This document shows, one piece after another, positions 47,401 through 62,400 of a DNA stretch of 64,000 bases; positions within the stretch are counted from its first letter, which is position 1; every line of letters starts with the position of its first letter. A model generated the notes under the pieces. That model worked only from the letters and a program-made list of their open reading frames with translations, did not search any database and was not told the origin of the DNA. Source of the DNA: Bolinopsis microptera (Eukaryota > Ctenophora > Tentaculata > Lobata > Bolinopsidae); assembly GCF_026151205.1 (NCBI RefSeq), contig NC_087077.1:1366001-1430000 (forward strand). The letters are read 5' to 3'. A program made the translations under genes and the position numbers.

Positions 47401-50400
47401 CTGGGACGTGTATTATAACCAAACAAAGAAAGAGTGCCTAGTACACTAATTACCCACTAATAAGCTACTAGTAAGCTACTAATAATAGCACTCCACTAAA
47501 TAGAGTACCCAACACTAATTAACTAATTAACTAATTAACTAATTAACTAATTAACTAATTAACTAATTAACTAATTAACTAATTAACTAATTAACTAATT
47601 AACTAATTAACTAATTAACTAATTAACTAATTAACTAATTAACTAATTAACTAATTAACTAATTAACTAATTAACTAATTAACTAATTAACTAATTAACT
47701 AATTAACTAACTATTTAATAGCAAGGTTGTGTACTATAACCCTCCCCCCCAACACGGTTAGTACACTAAAACATGTACATGATAAAGCGGTGTGGCGACT
47801 TGTTATGTTGTTAATGCTCATTGGTACTCCTTCCTAGCGTGCGTTGTGTACACTTGACGTTACCATGGTAATTAACACCCTGTTGGAACAGAGGGAGCGA
47901 CCAATTTTCACCCCTAGATGAATGCAATATATGTAACTTTTAGGTGGATAACTTTGAAATTACTAAGAAATCTAGCGAAACTGCAAATTGAAATGCCAGA
48001 CAGGAGAAAGAATCCATCATTGAGACAATGTTTTAAATTCCTTCGGAAATAAATCTATTAATAGAATGGAAGGCTGGGTGGGCACTGCGTAGACTTCTTC
48101 CGAGTTCCAATGCGAATAAATATTTTCACAAGCTCTACAAAATATAATTACAAGATCGAGAGTAGACTCACTAATTCTTTAAACGGCAAATTCCATTCTA
48201 CTAATGCTACAAGTTCGACGTTGTTGCAGGATGCACAAATGCTGGAAGTATCACGCATAGCCGATATCACGAAATATAAAGTATGATCGAATATACTAGA
48301 TCTATAATTGTACTTACTAATACAATATTGGTAATACCTACTTACTAATACAAACTTTGTTGAGTCTGGACGTCGCCTCTTGTGTACTAACAGTACTACG
48401 ATCTGGGCATTTTAATTAGTTAAAATATTCATGTATAGAGTTAGAATGCGAGGACTGAAGAGTTAGAGTTTACAAATTTGAGGAGGAATTCAGTGGCAAA
48501 TCAAAACAAGAAACAATGTCTGTGTCCGTAAAATGCCATGCTGATTAACATTGTTTTAAATTCAATTACAAAATGTGTGTATGACGGAAAATTCTAATCA
48601 CTCGACGTGAGAATCAGATTATTAGATTCTAGTTTCTACAAACTTCATGTCAGATTCCATATCAGCTAGCCTCATAGGACAAAGTGGCCATCTCCTCTAC
48701 AACAATACCAGCCACACTACAAACACTAACACTACTACTCAGTACACACTAGTAGTAGTAGGCACAACAAGTAGGGACACAAGAGGGGCTGTACTAATTA
48801 CAACCCAGGAAACACCCTGCTACTACACTTCAATACACCCTGCTACTACACTTCAATACAGGGTTCCGGGAATATACATTGTGTAGGTGCGTGCAAGATA
48901 TTGCAATGAGAAACACAGATCAGAGCTGTTAAACGTTGAAGTTTCTATACTGATCGTACAGAAACTTGTTCAACAGTAATTAGTCGCATAGAAACTGTGA
49001 ACGAAGATGAAATAAACCGCGAGGAAATAAAGGAAACAAAGAAGCAATAAAGTAACAATGGACGCAGGTAAACGAGTTAGAGTTAGATCATACCCGGCAA
49101 GTAAACACTAAACAGAGTGCTTATAAAGGTGAAAAGTGGGCTCATTACCTACAAATCTACTGTTCTACTAATAGAGAAAATTGATATCACAATTATAAAG
49201 ATACGCAAGAAGATGAGCGTAAAAACTGGAAGAGGTCAGAGGAAGATAGTGGAAAGGGTTGCAACTGGCAAAAAAACAACAGTCGTGGCTGGCAACAAAC
49301 ATTAGTAAAGGCATACAGAAGCAGCAGCAAGTGTAACACAAAGCAATACGTCTAACCGATCCAAGCTCAATAGCTGTCCAGTGTCCAGTAGCGAGCTTTG
49401 CCCGGAAATGAGATATTTTACTGCTACGCTCATAATAATATCTTAATGTTACCCGACTGTAATACATCGATGAACCATTTTGGATTCGGCTATATTATAA
49501 TCGACGTTGAGTGCAGGCATAATCGATCATAATCGTCCTCAAAGTTAGGCATAATCGACGATAATCGCCAGATGGACTGATATTAATCGATCTTTGTTCA
49601 GAAAACACGAAGTCTTGAGTCAAACATTGACGGAGTAGTGGCATGCTATATAGAAAATAACCTTATCAAATGTCATCTAGTATACTACTTACTAATGTGG
49701 TTAATGATTATATCATGCTGATATCGCATTTCTTCTCATGGTATTGTGTATTGTACGCTACGTAGCTTGATATGGCGAGCAGCTATAGCTTCTGAGTGGT
49801 TTTGGAAGTGGTTGTTACGGTTGATGGAGCTTTAACAAGTATGTTATGCTGCTCGAATAACATGGATCATGATAATTAACGAGGTCTGATCGTCATCTTC
49901 TTACAGTGTTCGATGTCTGTGTGAAGTTAAAATGGTGACATCCTCTGGATCAGGCAGAGGTCGAGTGTTATCGGGATTACTTTTGTAGTAGTTGTACAGC
50001 AATACTAACGTAATGGGACTACTGCGGAAATTGATTATTCAGCGTGCAGTAGTTCCATTACCTTAGTATTGCTGTACAACTACTACAGATCATGATAATT
50101 ACTACGGGCGGGGAGACAACGTTAATTTAGGTTGGCACGTGACGTTTATTAATTATTCAGCGTGCTAAATTCGAATACCGCTGTTATAGCGGAAACAGAT
50201 TTACATCACTTCCCCGCAACTCATCAGTAACCAAATCTAACTATACAATTAATTAATTATTCACAATTAATGATTAGATTAAAATAATCTAAAATTACAC
50301 AGACAGGATAGAGCAACATTAAAACCTAGTGCAACATATCCCGTTCTGACAACAACGTCTCAGACAGGCGCACAATAAGACTGGAGACTAATGACACAAC

Positions 50401-53400
50401 TTCTCTCCTCCTCTAAACGGAGAAGAGAGGAGGAGAAGAGGAGGAGTTACGTTAAGTAGGGGAGAACTATAAAAACAGAGCCGGCAGAACAGAATTAAAA
50501 TATTTGAGCTGCTCCTTTGATCAATGATCTGTTTTTTAAACTGGAAGGCTCGAGTTGAATTATGTGGTGTGGAACGCATATCGAATGTTCATTTAATACG
50601 ATCTTACGATCTTTCGGCTTTGTCTCGTATAATTTCACCATGAGGAATAGTGTCGAGCAACTTTGGAAGTGCACATGTTATATTAGTGAAGATTGCAATA
50701 ATTGGAATGATAACTGATTGTAAATCACCCGACAACACAATCAATTCAAACACTCCAAACTGACTCGTTTGAAACAATTGAGATTTAAACGTGAATCTCT
50801 GGATGCCTCAGTTTAAAAACATTGATCCGACGGACTTGTGTGGAGATGTCTGTTATTTAAAGACAGATTTGGCAAGCAGAGAGCAAATTTTGACAATTCT
50901 TCGGCTCACACGTGATCAGAAGTTATGACAAACATCCAACAAGCATGTTTAGTTCAACTTCCGATGAGGAAACTCAAACGCCCAGGAAGTGAGGATTCGC
51001 TTCAACAGATTGAATCGAGCCGAATTGCTGTCATAAGCACACAATATAACTCAGCCGGGGGTGGCTCAACCATAATATGCACAGGTACATGACCCACTGT
51101 GATTAACCTGACTATAAAATTAGCATTATAATAAGCACATAATCTATGCGAGGAGCGGACCTGTGTGACTATGTAATAGAGAATGGTGTGGCTAGATGAT
51201 GATGATGGTGACCTGTGTGACTATGTAATAGAGAATGGTGTGGCTAGATGATGATGATGGTGACCTGTGTGACTATGTAATAGAGAATGGTGTGGCTAGA
51301 TGATGGTGATGATGGTGACCTGTGTGACTATGTAATAGAGAATGGTGTGGCTAGATGATGGTGATGATGGTGACCTGTGTGACTATGTATTAGAGAATGG
51401 TGTGGCTAGATGATGGTGATGATCCTGTGACTATGTAATAGAGAATGGTGTGGCTAGATGATGGTGATGATGGTGACCTGTGTGACTATGTAATAGAGAA
51501 TGGTGTGGCTAGATGATGGTGATGATGGTGACCTGTGTGACTATGTAATAGAGAATGGTGTGGCTAGATGATGGTGATGATGGTGACCTGTGTGACTATG
51601 TAATAGAGAATGGTGTGGCTAGATGATGGTGATGATGGTGACCTGTGTGACTATGTAATAGAGAATGGTGTGGCTAGATGATGATGGTGATGGTGACCTG
51701 TGTGACTATGTAATAGAGAATGGTGTGGCTAGATGATGGTGATGATGGTGACCTGTGTGACTATGTAATAGAGAATGGTGTGGCTAGATGATGGTGACAT
51801 GTGTGACTATGTAATAGAGAATGGTGTGGCTAGATGATGATGGTGATGGTGACCTGTGTGACTATGTAATAGAGAATGGTGTGGCTAGATGATGATGATG
51901 ATGATGACCTGTGTGACTATGTAATAGAGAATGGTGTGGCTAGATGATGATGGTGATGATGGTGACCTGTGTGACTATGTAATAGAGAATGGTGTGGCTA
52001 GATGATGATGATGGTGATGATGGACGTAGGAGGAGTATGCAGCTGCTAAGTGATATTTAAGTATTTAATTGTAGGAACCGTCGTATTAATGTCTGGTTAT
52101 GAGTATTGAAAGTGGTGAGATAGTTTAAATTATTATAGTTCTAATTTACAATAATAAGATAGCGAGGAGTTTAAGGAGTGATTATGTGTGTCTTCTTATC
52201 TTGGATCAGTTCCACTTATATCTGGCAGTATCCGGTGCCCTGTGTGTATACTGTATGGTCATCTGGCCATCAGCCAAGCTGGTGGCAATGTGAATATTTC
52301 GTATCTAGCAGTTCCTGAATAGATTATAACAAGGTAATGAGAAATTTAACTTGTAGATCCGTACAATATGTGTATGAAGACAGGATATTATCCCACAAAC
52401 TAAATATCAGTATGTGTATGAAGACAGGATGAGTCGTCACTCAAAACAAAGGTAAAATCTCAAACTGTTTGCCAAAACGAAATAGCAATAGAGAAACGTC
52501 TGTGTCTGGTTAGAACACAAAAAACCACTAAACACTGTATCATATCTTCCACTCTTGGCTGGCCTTGGGAATATAATATATGAGAGTAAATACATTTTCT
52601 AAACAAAGGCACGAAAATTTAATAAAGACAATTGGGACAAAGCCTTACAAATTAGTGGATAAATTAGTAGATAAATTCGGACATGTAATCACTTGAGACC
52701 GAACCGAAATTTCGGTCGTTTCCTAATAGGCGCCGCCCCATCCAGCCTTTTCTTCAAACAACAACTGTAAAGAACACTGAACAGATCTGTGATACGACAT
52801 ATCTCTACAGAATAGACTAGAAGTAAATGTAGACCAAGTTCTACGCTTGAACTGCCTCACGAGATATTCAAATCTCGATCAGCACAATACAAACTAGATA
52901 TAATAATGCTACTATACCAGGAGTGAAAAGACACGCTATGATAGCACAGAGACTGTGTTCTAGCGACGATAATGTACACTGTACAAACTGCACGACTAAC
53001 GCCTTGCAGGTTACATAATACCACAGCCATTACATACCCGAACTACACACCATATACCTGTATACCAGGTATGTAATGTTACATAATACCACAGCCATTA
53101 CATACCCCAACTACACACCATATACCTGTATACCAGGTATGTAAGGTTACATAATACCACAGCCATTACATACCCCAACTACACACCATATACCTGTATA
53201 CCAGGTATACCACAGCCATTACATACCCCAACTACACACCATATACCTGTATACCAGGTATGTAATGTTACATAATACCACAGCCATTACATACCCGAAC
53301 TACACACCATATACCTGTATACCAGGTATACCACAGCCATTACATACCCGAACTACACACCATATACCTGTATACCAGGTATGTAATGTTACATAATACC

Positions 53401-56400
53401 ACAGCCATTACATACCCCAACTACACACCATATACCTGTATACCAGGCATACCACAGCCATTACATACCCGAACTACACACCATATACCTGTATACCAGG
53501 TATGTAATGTTACATAATACCACAGCCATTACATACCCCAACTACACACCATATACCTGTATACCAGGTATGTAATGTTACATAATACCACAGCCATTAC
53601 ATACCCCAACTACACACCATATACCTGTATACCAGGTATGTAATGTTACATAATACCACAGCCATTACATACCCGAACTACACACCATATACCTGTATAC
53701 CAGGTATGTAATGTTACATAATACCACAGCCATTACATACCCGAACTACACACCATATACCTGTATACCAGGTATGTAATGTTACATAATACCACAGCCA
53801 TTACATACCCCAACTACACACCATATACCTGTATACCAGGTATGTAATGTTACATAATACCACAGCCATTACATACCCCAACTACACACCATATACCTGT
53901 ATACCAGGCATGTAATGTTACATAATACCACAGCCATTACATACCCCAACTACACACCATATACCTGTATACCAGGTATACCACAGCCATTACATACCCG
54001 AACTACACACCATATACCTGTATACCAGGTATGTAATGTTACATAATACCACAGCCATTACATACCCCAACTACACACCATATACCTGTATACCAGGTAT
54101 GTAATGTTACATAATACCACAGCCATTACATACCCCAACTACACACCATATACCTGTATACCAGGTATGTAATGTTACATAATACCACAGCCATTACATA
54201 CCCGAACTACACACCATATACCTGTATACCAGGTATGTAATGTTACATAATACCACAGCCATTACATACCCCAACTACACACCATATACCTGTATACCAG
54301 GTATGTAATGTTACATAATACCACAGCCATTACATACCCCAACTACACACCATATACCTGTATACCAGGTATGTAATGTTACATAATACCACAGCCATTA
54401 CATACCCCAACTACACACCATATACCTGTATACCAGGTATGTAATGTTACATAATACCACAGCCATTACATACCCCAACTACACACCATATACCTGTATA
54501 CCAGGTATGTAATGTTACATAATACCACAGCCATTACATACCCCAACTACACACCATATACCTGTATACCAGGTATGTAATGTTACATAATACCACAGCC
54601 ATTACATACCCCAACTACACACCATATACCTGTATACCAGGTATGTAATGTTACATAATACCACAGCCATTACATACCCCAACTACACACCATATACCTG
54701 TATACCAGGTATGTAATGTTACATAATACCACAGCCATTACATACCCCAACTACACACCATATACCTGTATACCAGGTATGTAATGTTACATAATACCAC
54801 AGCCATTACATACCCCAACTACACACCATATACCTGTATACCAGGTATGTAATGTTACATAATACCACAGCCATTACATACCCCAACTACACACCATATA
54901 CCTGTATACCAGGTATGTAATGTTACATAATACCACAGCCATTACATACCCGAACTACACACCATATACCTGTATACCAGGTATGTAATGTTACATAATA
55001 CCACAGCCATTACATACCCCAACTACACACCATATACCTGTATACCAGGTATGTAATGTTACATAATACCACAGCCATTACATACCCCAACTACACACCA
55101 TATACCTGTATACCAGGTATGTAATGTTACATAATACCACAGCCATTACATACCCCAACTACACACCATATACCTGTATACCAGGTATGTAATGTTACAT
55201 AATACCACAGCCATTACATACCCGAACTACACACCATATACCTGTATACCTGGTATGTAATGTTACATAATACCACAGCCATTACATACCCCAACTACAC
55301 ACCATATACCTGTATACCAGGTATGTAATGTGTGTTACATAATACCACAGCCATTACATACCCCAACTACACACCATATACCTGTATACCAGGTATGTAA
55401 TGTTACATAATACCACAGCCATTACATACCCGAACTACACACCATATACCTGTATACCAGGTATGTAATGTTACATAATACCACAGCCATTACATACCCC
55501 AACTACACACCATATACCTGTATACCAGGTATGTAATGTTACATAATACCACAGCCATTACATACCCCAACTACACACCATATACCTGTATACCAGGTAT
55601 GTAATGTTACATAATACCACAGCCATTACATACCCCAACTACACACCATATACCTGTATACCAGGTATGTAATGTTACATAATACCACAGCCATTACATA
55701 CCCCAACTACACACCATATACCTGTATACCAGGTATGTAATGTTACATAATACCACAGCCATTACATACCCCAACTACACACCATATACCTGTATACCAG
55801 GTATGTAATGTTACATAATACCACAGCCATTACATACCCGAACTACACACCATATACCTGTATACCAGGTATGTAATGTTACATAATACCACAGCCATTA
55901 CATACCCCAACTACACACCATATACCTGTATACCAGGTATGTAATGTTACATAATACCACAGCCATTACATACCCCAACTACACACCATATACCTGTATA
56001 CCAGGCATGTAATGTTACATAATACCACAGCCATTACATACCCCAACTACACACCATATACCTGTATACCAGGTATGTAATGTTACATAATACCACAGCC
56101 ATTACATACCCCAACTACACACCATATACCTGTATACCAGGTATGTAATGTTACATAATACCACAGCCATTACATACCCCAACTACACACCATATACCTG
56201 TATACCAGGTATGTAATGTTACATAATACCACAGCCATTACATACCCCAACTACACACCATATACCTGTATACCAGGTATGTAATGTTACATAATACCAC
56301 AGCCATTACATACCCCAACTACACACCATATACCTGTATACCAGGTATGTAATGTTACATAATACCACAGCCATTACATACCCCAACTACACACCATATA

Positions 56401-59400
56401 CCTGTATACCAGGTATGTAATGTTACATAATACCACAGCCATTACATACCCCAACTACACACCATATACCTGTATACCACAGCCATTACATACCCCAACT
56501 ACACACCATATACCTGTATACCAGGTATGTAATGTTACATAATACCACAGCCATTACATACCCCAACTACACACCATATACCTGTATACCAGGTATGTAA
56601 TGTTACATAATACCACAGCCATTACATACCCCAACTACACACCATATACCTGTATACCACAGCCATTACATACCCCAACTACACACCATATACCTGTATA
56701 CCAGGTATGTAATGTTACATAATACCACAGCCATTACATACCCCAACTACACACCATATACCTGTATACCAGGCATGTAATGTTACATAATACCACAGCC
56801 ATTACATACCCCAACTACACACCATATACCTGTATACCAGGTATGTAATGTTACATAATACCACAGCCATTACATACCCCAACTACACACCATATACCTG
56901 TATACCAGGTATACCACAGCCATTACATACCCCAACTACACACCATATTCCTGTATACCAGGTATGTAATGTTACATAATACCACAGCCATTACATACCC
57001 CAACTACACACCATATACCTGTATACCAGGTATACCACAGCCATTACATACCCCAACTACACACCATATACCTGTATACCAGGTATGTAATGTTACATAA
57101 TACCACAGCCATTACATACCCCAACTACACACCATATACCTGTATACCAGGTATGTAATGTTACATAATACCACAGCCATTACATACCCGAACTACACAC
57201 CATATACCTGTATACCAGGTATGTAATGTTACATAATACCACAGCCATTACATACCCCAACTACACACCATATACCTGTATACCAGGTATGTAATGTTAC
57301 ATAATACCACAGCCATTACATACCCGAACTACACACCATATACCTGTATACCAGGTATGTAATGTTACATAATACCACAGCCATTACATACCCCAACTAC
57401 ACACCATATACCTGTATACCAGGTATGTAATGTTACATAATACCACAGCCATTACATACCCCAACTACACACCATATACCTGTATACCAGGTATGTAATG
57501 TTACATAATACCACAGCCATTACATACCCCAACTACACACCATATACCTGTATACCAGGTATGTAATGTTACATAATACCACAGCCATTACATACCCGAA
57601 CTACACACCATATACCTGTATACCAGGTATGTAATGTTACATAATACCACAGCCATTACATACCCCAACTACACACCATATACCTGTATACCAGGCATGT
57701 AATGTTACATAATACCACAGCCATTACATACCCCAACTACACACCATATACCTGTATACCAGGTATGTAATGTGCTGGTTACATAATACCACAGCCATTA
57801 CATACCCCAACTACACACCATATACCTGTATACCACAGCCATTACATACCCCAACTACACACCATATACCTGTATACCAGGTATGTAATGTGCTGGTTAC
57901 ATAATACCACAGCCATTACATACCCCAACTACACACCATATACCTGTATACCACAGCCATTACATACCCCAACTACACACCATATACCTGTATACCAGGT
58001 ATGTAATGTTACATAATACCACAGCCATTACATACCCGAACTACACACCATATACCTGTATACCAGGTATGTAATGTGTGTCATGTTGAAAAGGAAGCAA
58101 CACAAATACCTCAGAACAAGTGCTGAATCGTTGGATCTGTACTTCTGGAACCCGAACAAAAGTAGTAAGTAATTTTCATAAGTAGTAAGTAATGTTCATA
58201 AGTAGAAAGTTATATGTATACCTTAGTGTTATTGTAGAAAAGACAGGCTTCCTCTCCAGACTGAACTATATTATGCTGTTATAATGGAACCATACATTAT
58301 AACAGTATAACAACTACTCTCAGGTACATTATAGGGCTTATCCTTTAGTTTGAGAAGGTATTTTGGTTGCTTAGATTATATAGCTTAGGGTACTTATTTG
58401 ATAATTATAGTTATTTGGCTATTAGTATTGTGTAATGTGTATGCGTGTTTGATGAAGCATTTCTAATGTTTCGTAGATATTAACATAGGCTCAATTTGCA
58501 TATGAATATAGCTTGTATTATCAGAAATCAGTCGCCTTCAAACGTTGGAGTCTATCCGTTAGCATAATTAATTGCAATGCTTCGAGCTATGATAACAATC
58601 ACCAATTAGGCGGACACCGAATTAATTCCAATACATACTGCGCGGAGTAATCTGTCTTTAGTAAATTGGTTTTACTCGCGATGGAAAACGTTAAATAACG
58701 AAACTAGCACTGAAGTATAACGAAAGAAGAAGCACAGTTACAGACGAAGCACGAGATACTGTGCTGCTTGTGAAACAAAACTAGAAAACGAGCTTGTGCT
58801 AGTTGTCATGCCTCTGCACCGTCACAATTAATTATTATTGTTGCTTTGACAAGGAGCCTGACCAAGCTTCCGTACCACTTCAGTTACGTCATCTCACATG
58901 TTGCCGTCTAGCTGGGGTGCCGTCTAGCTGGGGTGCCGTCTAGCTGGGTTGCCGTCTAGCTGGGGTGCCGTCTAGCTGGGGTGCCGTCTAGCTGTGGTGC
59001 CGTCTAGCTGGGGTGCCGTCTAGCTGGGGTGCCGTCTAGCTGGGGTGCCGTCTAGCTGGGTTGCCGTCTAGCTGGGGTGCCGTCTAACTGGGGTGCCGTC
59101 TAGCTGGGGTGCCGTCTAGCTGGGGTGCCGTCTAGCTGGGGTGCCGTCTAACTGGGGTGCCGTCTAGCTGGGGTGCCGTCTAGCTGGGGTGCCGTCTAGC
59201 TGGGGTGCCGTCTAGCTGGGGTGCCGTCTAGCTGGGGTGCCGTCTAGCTGGGGTGCCGTCTAGCTGGGGTGCCGTCTAGCTGGGGTGCCGTCTAGCTGTG
59301 GTGCCGTCTAGCTGGGGTGCCGTCTAGCTGGGGTGCCGTCTAGCTGGGGTGCCGTCTAGCTGGGGTGCCGTCTAGCTGGGGTGCCGTCTAGCTGGGGTGC

Positions 59401-62400
59401 CGTCTAGCTGGGGTGCAGTCCAGCTGGGGTGCCGTCTAGCTGGGGTGCCGTCTAGCTGGGGTGCCGTCTAGCTGGGGTGCCGTCTATCTGGGGTGCCGTC
59501 TAGCTGGGGTGCCGTCTAGCTGGGGTGCCGTCTAGCTGGGGTGCCGTCTAGCTGGGGTGCCGTCTAGCTGGGGTGCCGTCTAGCTGTGGTGCCGTCTAGC
59601 TGGGGTGCCGTCTAGCTGGGGTGCCGTCTAGCTGGGGTGCCGTCTAGCTGGGGTGCCGTCTAGCTGGGGTGCCGTCTAGCTGGGGTGCCGTCTAGCTGGG
59701 GTGCCGTCTAGCTGGGGTGCCGTCTAGCTGTGGTGCCGTCTAGTTGTGGTGCCGTCTAGCTGTGGTGCCGTCTAGCTGGGGTGCCGTCTAGCTGTGGTGC
59801 CGTCTAGCTGTGGTGCCGTCTAGCTGGGGTGCCGTCTAGCTGGGGTGCCGTCTAGCTGGGGTGCCGTCTAGCTGTGGTGCCGTCTAGCTGGGGTGCCGTC
59901 TAGCTGGGGTGCCGTCTAGCTGGGGTGCCGTCTAGCTGGGGTGCCGTCTAGCTGGGGTGCCGTCTAGCTGGGGTGCCGTCTAGCTGGGGTGCCGTCTAGC
60001 TGGGGTGCCGTCTAGCTGGGGTGCCGTCTAGCTGGGGTGCCGTCTAGCTGGGGTGCCGTCTAGCTGGGGTGCCGTCTAGCTGGGGTGCCGTCTAGCTGGG
60101 GTGCCGTCTAGCTGGGGTGCCGTCTAGCTGGGGTGCCGTCTAGCTGGGGTGCCGTCTAGCTGGGGTGCCGTCTAGCTGTGGTGCCGTCTAGCTGGGGCGC
60201 CGTCTAGCTGGGGCGCCGTCTAGCTGTGGTGCCGTCTAGCTGGGGTGCCGTCTAGCTGTGGTGCCGTCTAGCTGGGGTGCCGTCTAGCTGGGGTGCCGTC
60301 TAGCTGGGGTGCCGTCTAGCTGTGGTGCCGTCTAGCTGGGGTGCCGTCTAGCTGGGGTGCCGTCTAGCTGGGGTGCCGTCTAGCTGGGGCGCCGTCTAGC
60401 TGTGGTGCCGTCTAGCTGGGGTGCCGTCTAGCTGTGGTGCCGTCTAGCTGGGGTGCCGTCTAGCTGGGGTGCCGTCTAGCTGGGGTGCCGTCTAGCTGGG
60501 GTGTCAAGTGCCAGGAGCAAGAAACTTCCTGTTTATAGCTGGCAATACATCAAACAAGCTTAATCTACCAGCTTTTCACAGATCTCTAACACAAGCATTC
60601 GACAGAGAAATTAATGCTACTGGTGGTGTGACCCGTAATTAATGTCACTCCAAACCACGTGACATATGGTTAATATAACTGTGACACTGGGTCTCATGCT
60701 TTTAGACGATTATTCGTCAGACCACCAGATTACAGTGCATAATCATGGTTTGGGTACCGCTATAATTAATGAGATCTACGCAGAATTAATCATGAAAATT
60801 GCGCTCAGATGATCAAATCTCAGGTTTATTGGATTAAACCACAAAATCACGAAGGAAAATGCTGAAATGACCAAGTTAACCGCTAGATTACAACTCAATT
60901 GATAAATCTTGCTCGGAAATAACCATGAAATCTGCTCTCAGGTCATAAAATCCCGTCACGAACGTCTGGTGGTGGAGGTGTTGGAAAGTCTGAAGTTTTA
61001 CGTAAAGAATCACGGAGAGATAATGGAGCATCTTTCCTGGGACGCCATGTTGACGGTTATAGAAGACATTGTCAATCAGGTTATAATGGAGTAACATGTT
61101 TTGTGCTTATCGAACTGATTTTATGATAAGTTATATTTTATGATAAGTAATGGTTGTAACGAAATGGACATTGAATCCAAATACGATGCTTATTATAACT
61201 AATAATAAGTATCTTAGTAAATGTCCATTTCGTAACAACAAGGTATTGTGAGACGACGAATCGTATTACATGTATAATATCATATTAGTTAAATGAAGAT
61301 GGAGCGATTGTAAAACCCTCGCTTGCACACCGAACACCCAGTAAATAACTACTTTTAAAACTACTGACTCTAATCTGACCTCAAAATTCTACAATTCAAA
61401 TCATTCAAGTACAAAGGGAAGCAAATACCCAAAATTCGACGTACATGCATATATATATATATATCAGATCTATTTATAACAGGGACAAAAGGAAATCGCG
61501 GCATGTACGGAATCGCGATTTTTCCCATTATATGCGACAAATTTTATGTATAGTTTAATGTATAGTCTGTTAAAATTCGCGGTATCGCGATTTTTGGCCA
61601 AAATAATCGCGAAATCCTTTTGTCCCTGATTTATAACCTACGAAACAAAGCAAATAACGGTGGCTAACAATGCTGGGCAGAGTCACCTACATTAGCTTAT
61701 ATATCTGTTTTCTGAGTCCAGGGCCAGGACGCTAATGATATTAGCTGTACTCGTGTATCTGGTCATGCAATCACTCTCGTGACTTGCATACACTCAATAA
61801 TGGCACCTCGGTAATGACCATATTGTGTGTATATTAGGATAATTATGATTAATTATTTAAATGCTTTTGGTTTTTTCATAATTTTGAGTGCTTTATGATT
61901 CTGATGCAGATGATTGATGGACAATAAAGCTATTGTCTTTAACAAAAGCGGCATATTTGTATAACCCATTTAAAAACTACTTGAAGATTACATCGCACTA
62001 TCTATATAAATGTATAATATATCTTCAATTTTAAGGATTGAAAAGTATATCTCCAAAATTCACTTAAAAATTCACTAACCACTCCCACTGTCCTCAGCAA
62101 AGTGAGCAGAAGTTCCAGAACAAGCAAGTGCTAGTACCGCTGAACTCTCTGCTGAGCGAGGCTGAGCGGCTGTACAGTCACCCTGACTTTATTAATTGCA
62201 AGGATAGGTTCTACGATATCATAGAGCTCTGTGTAGACGTCCGACCGGTCAGTAAAGTGGGGGGCAGGGGCGGGGGGGGGGGGGGAGGCGGGGGGAGGGG
62301 TCTCCAGGGGGGAGGGGTCTCCAGGGGGGAGGGGGGGAGGGGGCCGGGGGGGATTGGTTAGAGCAAAAAGACTATGACTCTTAAGCAAACCGAAAACAAG

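Noticed and set aside
48647-48886. 79-codon Thr-rich ORF
   Set aside because: Composed of short ACTAC/ACAAC repeats with a 24-base duplication; no domain.
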